Shown here in pieces: positions 60,469-64,000 of a stretch of DNA of 64,000 bases. The position numbers and the translations under genes were made by a program. The stretch is taken from assembly GCA_018816865.1 (NCBI GenBank), contig JAHIUW010000038.1:62001-126000 (forward strand). Direction: 5' to 3'. The notes under the pieces are model-generated. The model had not been told where the DNA came from and did no database searches. It saw only the letters and a list, made by a program, of their open reading frames with translations. Each line of letters opens with the position of its first letter. Position 1 is the first letter of the stretch. This stretch comes from Pseudomonadota bacterium. Its GTDB lineage: Bacteria > Desulfobacterota > Desulfovibrionia > Desulfovibrionales > Desulfovibrionaceae.

Positions 60469-61476
60469 CTATTCCTGTGTGGTCGCGCCGTTTTTCTTGG
60501 CGCGCGCCTTGTTGGTGTGCAGCCGTTTCCAGAGGAAGGCCTCGGGCGAGGGCATGTCGATGCTGGCCAGGGCGATCTCGGCGCGGGCCGCGCCCTTGTG
60601 GCCGCCCGCGGAGCCGATGTCCCCGAAGCAGCGGGTGGCGAACTTGCCCATGTCGCGCCGCAGGCCGTCGCCGCGGAAGATGGCGATGGCCTTGTCGTCC
60701 ACCACGCCGCTGATCACGGTCCAGGATGCGCCTTGGACGCGCATGAACAGGTCGGCCAGCAGCACCAGGACGTCGGGGCTTTCCACGTGCTCCAGAAAGG
60801 CGAAGATGCCCTGGCCCATGAGGCGCATCTTGAAATAGGCCTGACAGAAGTAGCGCAGCCATTCCAGCTGGAATTCGCTGCGGTAGATCTTCTTGAGCAG
60901 CAGGGTGCTGGCGAACTTGTTCAGGTACTGGAAGGCCCTCAGGTCGGCCTCGGCGAAATCGCGCTCAAAGGACGAGGTGTCGGTCTTGATGCCGTATTGC
61001 AGGGCCGTGGCCAGGAGTTTTCCGGGCCGGATCTTCATGTTGTAGAGGTATTCGGTCAACAGGCTGGAGTTGGACCCGTAGCCTGGCTCGATGTGCGCGA
61101 ATTCGGCCTCGACCGGGTGCTCTTTGGACACGGGGTGGTGATCGATGACGATGGAGAATTTTAGGCCCGCGAAGCGCTCGTGGTGGTGGGGCTGGGAGTC
61201 CACCAGGGCGAACTTGTCGAACTGGGCGATGACGTTGGGGGTCAGCCTGCGTGTGGGCACGCGCAGGGAATGGATCATCTCCAGGTTGTCGGGTCTGGAG
61301 ATCTCGTTGACGTGGGCGATGCCCACGTCCTGCACCCGGTGGGCCATGATGCGTTTCAGGGCCATGGCCGAGGCCATGGCGTCGGGATCCGCGTTGATCA
61401 CGATCAGCCAGCGTTCCTGTTTCTTGAACAGGTTCAGCAGGTCGGGGGTGCGGGGCAGAGAGCGGAAATAGGCCAT
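60469..61476 (-). CDS. DHH/DHHA1-family phosphoesterase
   Basis: A 335-residue protein with the DHH pattern: VINADPDAMASAMALKRI, SIVIDHHPVSKEHP (DHH) and the DHHA1 glycine motif GSAGGHKGAARAEI. It resembles the nanoRNase/pAp phosphatase or the c-di-AMP phosphodiesterase groups, which hydrolyse short oligonucleotides or cyclic dinucleotides; a specific activity cannot be assigned. Not membrane-linked. It precedes polA in the same operon, as often in Desulfovibrio. Confidence 0.88.
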   Translation of the reverse strand: MAYFRSLPRTPDLLNLFKKQERWLIVINADPDAMASAMALKRIMAHRVQDVGIAHVNEISRPDNLEMIHSLRVPTRRLTPNVIAQFDKFALVDSQPHHHERFAGLKFSIVIDHHPVSKEHPVEAEFAHIEPGYGSNSSLLTEYLYNMKIRPGKLLATALQYGIKTDTSSFERDFAEADLRAFQYLNKFASTLLLKKIYRSEFQLEWLRYFCQAYFKMRLMGQGIFAFLEHVESPDVLVLLADLFMRVQGASWTVISGVVDDKAIAIFRGDGLRRDMGKFATRCFGDIGSAGGHKGAARAEIALASIDMPSPEAFLWKRLHTNKARAKKNGATTQE

Positions 61477-61485
61477 AGGATGCGT

Positions 61486-62004
61486 TTACTCCACAAGTCT
61501 CAGGGGGCGGCCAGCCACCACCAGCACGACCTCGGAGCAGCGCTCCGCAAGCCGACGGTTGAGCCGTCCCATCCCGCGCACGAAGGCCCGCACCTCGCGG
61601 GTCGCCGCCACCGGGCCGAGGCCCGTCTCGCAGGAGACGAAGATTGCGCCGGTCTCTCCCAGGGAGTCCACGGCAGTGAGGAGCGCCTGCTCCCGTTCAT
61701 CGATGCTCTCGGCCTGGGCGCAGGCGTAGAGCCAGTAGTCCAGGCCTTCCACCAGGATGGTGGCGTAGTGCCCCGTGGCCCGGGTCAGGGCCTCGGGCAG
61801 GTCCAGGGTCACCTCGTGCACGGGAATCTGGGGTCCGCGCTCCACGCGGTGGCGCAGGATTCGCTCCCGGAAGCCGTGGTCCAGGGTCTGGGCCGTGGCG
61901 ATGAGCAGCACAGGGCCGGGGGCCTTGTGCAGCAGGGCCAGGGCGTGGTCGGATTTGCCCGACTTTTCCCCTCCCAAGATGAGTTGCTTTAGGCCAGGTT
62001 CCAT
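61486..62004 (-). CDS. cobU: Adenosylcobinamide kinase/guanylyltransferase CobU (CobP)
   Basis: Predicted 172 residues (start at 62004; a Met four codons upstream is possible). The P-loop is LGGEKSGKSDHA; RHRVERGPQIPVHE lies where the guanylated His is found in CobU; LVEGLDYWLYAC and TREVRAFVRGMGRLNRRLAE (GRLNR) complete the family. It phosphorylates and guanylates adenosylcobinamide in nucleotide-loop assembly. The start lies inside the end of the CbiR-like gene (overlap 16 bp). Confidence 0.93.
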   Translation of the reverse strand: MEPGLKQLILGGEKSGKSDHALALLHKAPGPVLLIATAQTLDHGFRERILRHRVERGPQIPVHEVTLDLPEALTRATGHYATILVEGLDYWLYACAQAESIDEREQALLTAVDSLGETGAIFVSCETGLGPVAATREVRAFVRGMGRLNRRLAERCSEVVLVVAGRPLRLVE

Positions 62005-62798
62005 TGGTCCATCCATTGCGCCAAGAGCGATGCAGAGTCGAAGAGGCCCTGTTCCCCGAAGACCTCCAGCGTGACCGTGGTCTGCGGGGCGGACCGTCTG
62101 AGCAGGTCCCGTAGCAGGGCCTGGCCGTCAGGGTCGAGGGCGGTCAGTGCCTGGTGTCGGGAACCGTTTCCTGGGGCGTAGACGTGCAGCATGCGCACGC
62201 GTTCCCACTCCGCCGCGCGGGCCAGGAACTGCTGTTCATAAGATAACATATGCCCCAAGTCCAGGCACAGGGATAGCCCCAGGTTTTTCGCCGCGTCCAG
62301 CAGGGCCGCGAGATCGTTGCCCTCGATGTTTTCCAGGAGCAGATCGTCGCAGCGTCGGCCCGCATCCTGCCACAGGTGGCAGAAGCGTTCCAGTTCCTGG
62401 CGGGTCTTTGGGGGATGCAGCACGTACAGGCTCGGGGCAAGAAAGGCGGTCCGCTGTGCGATCCCCAGGGCGGCTTGGGCCGCGGCGTCGGTCCCCAGAT
62501 CCCAGGGCAGGTCCAGGGGCAGGTGCACGTGGTAGGCCAGGTCCAGGTCCGCCAGGGCGGGGGGCAGGTCATGGTCGCCGTAGGCCAGGCAGGAGGCTGT
62601 TTCGAACAGACACAGCCCGACCTCGGGAAACAGGCCTTCCAGGAAGCGGCAGTTGGCGCCCACGGTGTCGGGCAGGACACAGGAGGGGGCGGCCACGCGC
62701 CTGGAGAGGCCCTTCAGTTCTGCGCCGAGACGCCGATAAGACGGGTAGGAATGGCCTGCGGAAAATGCCGGGTTTCCGGCGCTGGTGTGATGGTTCAT
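61989..62798 (-). CDS. CbiR-like cobamide remodelling protein (sugar phosphate isomerase/AP endonuclease 2 fold)
   Basis: A 269-residue TIM-barrel protein. VHLPLDLPWDLG, LLLENIEGNDL, CLDLGHMLSY and VTLEVFGEQGL carry the acidic and His residues of the xylose isomerase/AP endonuclease 2 superfamily metal site. It is encoded immediately upstream of cobU with a 16-bp overlap, the context in which CbiR (cobamide remodelling phosphodiesterase, cleaving cobamides to release cobinamide) is found. This is an assignment by fold and context; a family search would confirm it. Confidence 0.7.
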   Translation of the reverse strand: MNHHTSAGNPAFSAGHSYPSYRRLGAELKGLSRRVAAPSCVLPDTVGANCRFLEGLFPEVGLCLFETASCLAYGDHDLPPALADLDLAYHVHLPLDLPWDLGTDAAAQAALGIAQRTAFLAPSLYVLHPPKTRQELERFCHLWQDAGRRCDDLLLENIEGNDLAALLDAAKNLGLSLCLDLGHMLSYEQQFLARAAEWERVRMLHVYAPGNGSRHQALTALDPDGQALLRDLLRRSAPQTTVTLEVFGEQGLFDSASLLAQWMDQWNLA

Positions 62799-62903
62799 GA
62801 CCGGCCTGTGACGGAACTCGCCGTCGGGTTTCGAAAAAAGAGGTCAGGGCATGGAATTTGCTGCCTCACCGCAAAAGGCCGTTTACCGGGACTGGAGGCT
62901 CCA

Positions 62904-63050
62904 ATGGTTACCTTCAAACGTTTTCTGCAACATCACCTGAATCCGCTGCATATCTATTGCAGGCTGCGGGACGCAGGCGTCAGGCCTCACCTGACCAGCA
63001 GGATGTGTGTGATTTACGAACGCTGGGTTTATCGGTTCCTGGCCCTGTAG
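62904..63050 (+). CDS. 48-residue conserved small basic protein
   Basis: A short frame on the plus strand (MVTFKRFLQHHLNPLHIYCRLRDAGVRP...) with an excellent ribosome site, GGAGG seven bases upstream of the ATG. It is basic and amphipathic (FLQHHLNPLHIYC, MCVIYERWVYRFLAL), and I recall similar small proteins in Desulfovibrio. It is the only plus-strand gene in a long minus-strand block, between the CbiR-like gene and the UvrD helicase, and too short for ordinary gene callers. Function unknown. Confidence 0.7.
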   Translation: MVTFKRFLQHHLNPLHIYCRLRDAGVRPHLTSRMCVIYERWVYRFLAL

Positions 63051-63101
63051 GGCCGCCGCCCAGTCATCCTTTCAGTTCCCGGATTCGTCGCGTCCTCGCT
63101 T

Positions 63102-64000
63102 CTAGCCGCCACCCAGCAGATCCAGCTGTTTCTCCTTGCGCACCTTGCGCCCCACCAGCATCGTCTTGGCAAAGGTCTCGTCCGGCAGTTCGCCCAGATA
63201 GCGCGTGGCCGGCAGCCGCAACTCGTGCCCGTAGAGCTCGCGCCTGTCCGCATGGGACAGGTGGAGCAGGGATTTGGCGCGGGTCATGCCCACGTACAGC
63301 AGACGGCGCTCCTCGGCCAGATGGTCTTCGGTCATGGTCGGTGACTGGTTGCCCGACAGGAACCCGCTGCCCGCAAAGGGCAGGATGCCGTCTTCCAGGG
63401 CGGGCAGGAACACGGCCTCGAACTCCAGGCCCTTGGCCGCGTGGATGGACATGATCTGCACCTTTTCGGCCTTGGCGCGCACCATGTCCAATTCGCTCTG
63501 CAGATGCACCCAGTTGAGCAGCTCGGGCCAGCCGCCCAATTCAGCATACGATTTGTCGAATTTCTTGAACTGGGGACTCGTCCAGAACAGGTGGTCGAAG
63601 GGCGGGTTGGTGCGCAGGTAGGCGGCCAACCCCACGGGGCCTTTGAACAGCACCCGCTCCGGGATCTCCAGGGCCAGGGTGCCGGGTTCGGGCGCGTTCA
63701 CGATGCCCAGGGTGCGTCCGGCGGCGTCCAGGATGGCTGCCATGCGTGGCTCCACCCAGAAGGCCTCGGCCTCGGGCACCGAGCAGGGCAGGCCCAGCCG
63801 GTCCAGGGTGGCGCGCAAGGGCGCGATGAGCCCCTTGAAGCGCACCAGAATCGCGATGTCACCGGGCGAGAGCAACCCGTCGGCCGCGTTGTCGGCCAGG
63901 GAATGGCTGGTGCTGCCGATGAGTTCACGGATGCGTTCGCCGATCCAGGCGGCCTCGCGTGCGCCGTCCGGGGCCTGGAACAGCCGGATGTCGGCGCGCA
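63102..64000 (-). CDS. UvrD/Rep-family DNA helicase, C-terminal part (runs off window)
   Basis: About 300 residues of a superfamily 1 helicase, continuing past the window edge. ILVRFKGLIAPL (motif IV region), QIMSIHAAKGLEFEAVFLPALEDGILP (motif V), EERRLLYVGMTRAKSLLHLSHA (motif VI) and the C-terminal tail ending KQLDLLGGG are visible. Motifs I-III and the N-terminus are outside the window. The tail lacks the tudor domain of UvrD proper. I infer a 3'-5' helicase of DNA repair; whether it is UvrD, PcrA or Rep cannot be told from this part. Confidence 0.92.
   Translation of the reverse strand, partial: RADIRLFQAPDGAREAAWIGERIRELIGSTSHSLADNAADGLLSPGDIAILVRFKGLIAPLRATLDRLGLPCSVPEAEAFWVEPRMAAILDAAGRTLGIVNAPEPGTLALEIPERVLFKGPVGLAAYLRTNPPFDHLFWTSPQFKKFDKSYAELGGWPELLNWVHLQSELDMVRAKAEKVQIMSIHAAKGLEFEAVFLPALEDGILPFAGSGFLSGNQSPTMTEDHLAEERRLLYVGMTRAKSLLHLSHADRRELYGHELRLPATRYLGELPDETFAKTMLVGRKVRKEKQLDLLGGG

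Noticed and set aside
58403-60838. 811-residue open frame on the plus strand
   Set aside because: Antisense to polA, which has complete polymerase motifs.

Overview
The window looks like chromosomal core DNA of a GC-rich, free-living Deltaproteobacterium of the Desulfovibrio group. The basis is gene content, not a database match. Pointers are one long aromatic operon that begins with the archaeal-type route (ADH synthase plus 3-dehydroquinate synthase II) and runs pheA-aroA-tyrA-trpEGDCFBA; a P-II protein with Met in place of the uridylylated Tyr51; a DUF4212/SSS symporter pair; cobamide genes including cbiD, cbiA, cobU and a CbiR-like enzyme; and several Desulfovibrio-style small conserved proteins. 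No rRNA, tRNA, CRISPR array, integrase or transposase was seen.

Layout. 1-2.8 kb: cbiA-cbiD-cbiE (minus strand, ATGA overlaps). 2.9-5.4 kb: a large orphan metallo-beta-lactamase-fold protein behind its own promoter, in noticeably less GC-rich DNA. 5.6-11.6 kb: a hypothetical protein, an AraC/GyrI-like regulator, a bioB cluster, an orphan oligopeptide-type ABC ATPase that seems to start at ATC, and a solute-binding protein. 12-17 kb: a DnaQ-like exonuclease, a cNMP/CBS/nucleotidyltransferase protein and an SSS symporter with its DUF4212 subunit. 17.4-24.6 kb: cvpA-mazG, hisC-cmk, holB, pncC-thpR and a universal stress protein. 24.7-27.9 kb: an EAL protein and glnK-amtB behind a consensus sigma-54 promoter.

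28.3-41 kb is the core of the window: a 13-gene aromatic amino acid operon. It is preceded by a 41-codon leader peptide whose middle reads WLFFWFWYF, followed by a textbook rho-independent attenuator. A second attenuator-like hairpin lies between tyrA and trpE, and the tyrA C-terminus itself carries three consecutive Trp codons at the distance expected for a leader peptide. Together these suggest two-tier attenuation: all aromatic amino acids control operon entry, and tryptophan alone controls entry into trpEGDCFBA.

41-50.4 kb: a hotdog thioesterase, a LysE exporter, prepilin peptidase and PaaK, then a compact minus-strand operon (GntR regulator, an 86-residue protein with a twin-arginine-like start, a polytopic membrane protein, a Tat-exported MBL-fold protein and an extended COG0523 GTPase) with GntR-type operators in its promoter. 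50.7-64 kb: a PAS-like sensor, two tandem EAL-HDOD paralogues, argC, DUF1844, a class V aminotransferase, polA (apparently without proofreading), a DHH phosphoesterase, cobU, a CbiR-like gene, a 48-residue protein and the 3' part of a UvrD-type helicase.

A family of at least five nested palindromes (R1-R5; about 120-155 bp) runs through the window. Their stems differ in sequence but stay self-complementary, while the unpaired joints are conserved. All lie in the same orientation relative to transcription, right after genes and in two cases inside the aromatic operon.
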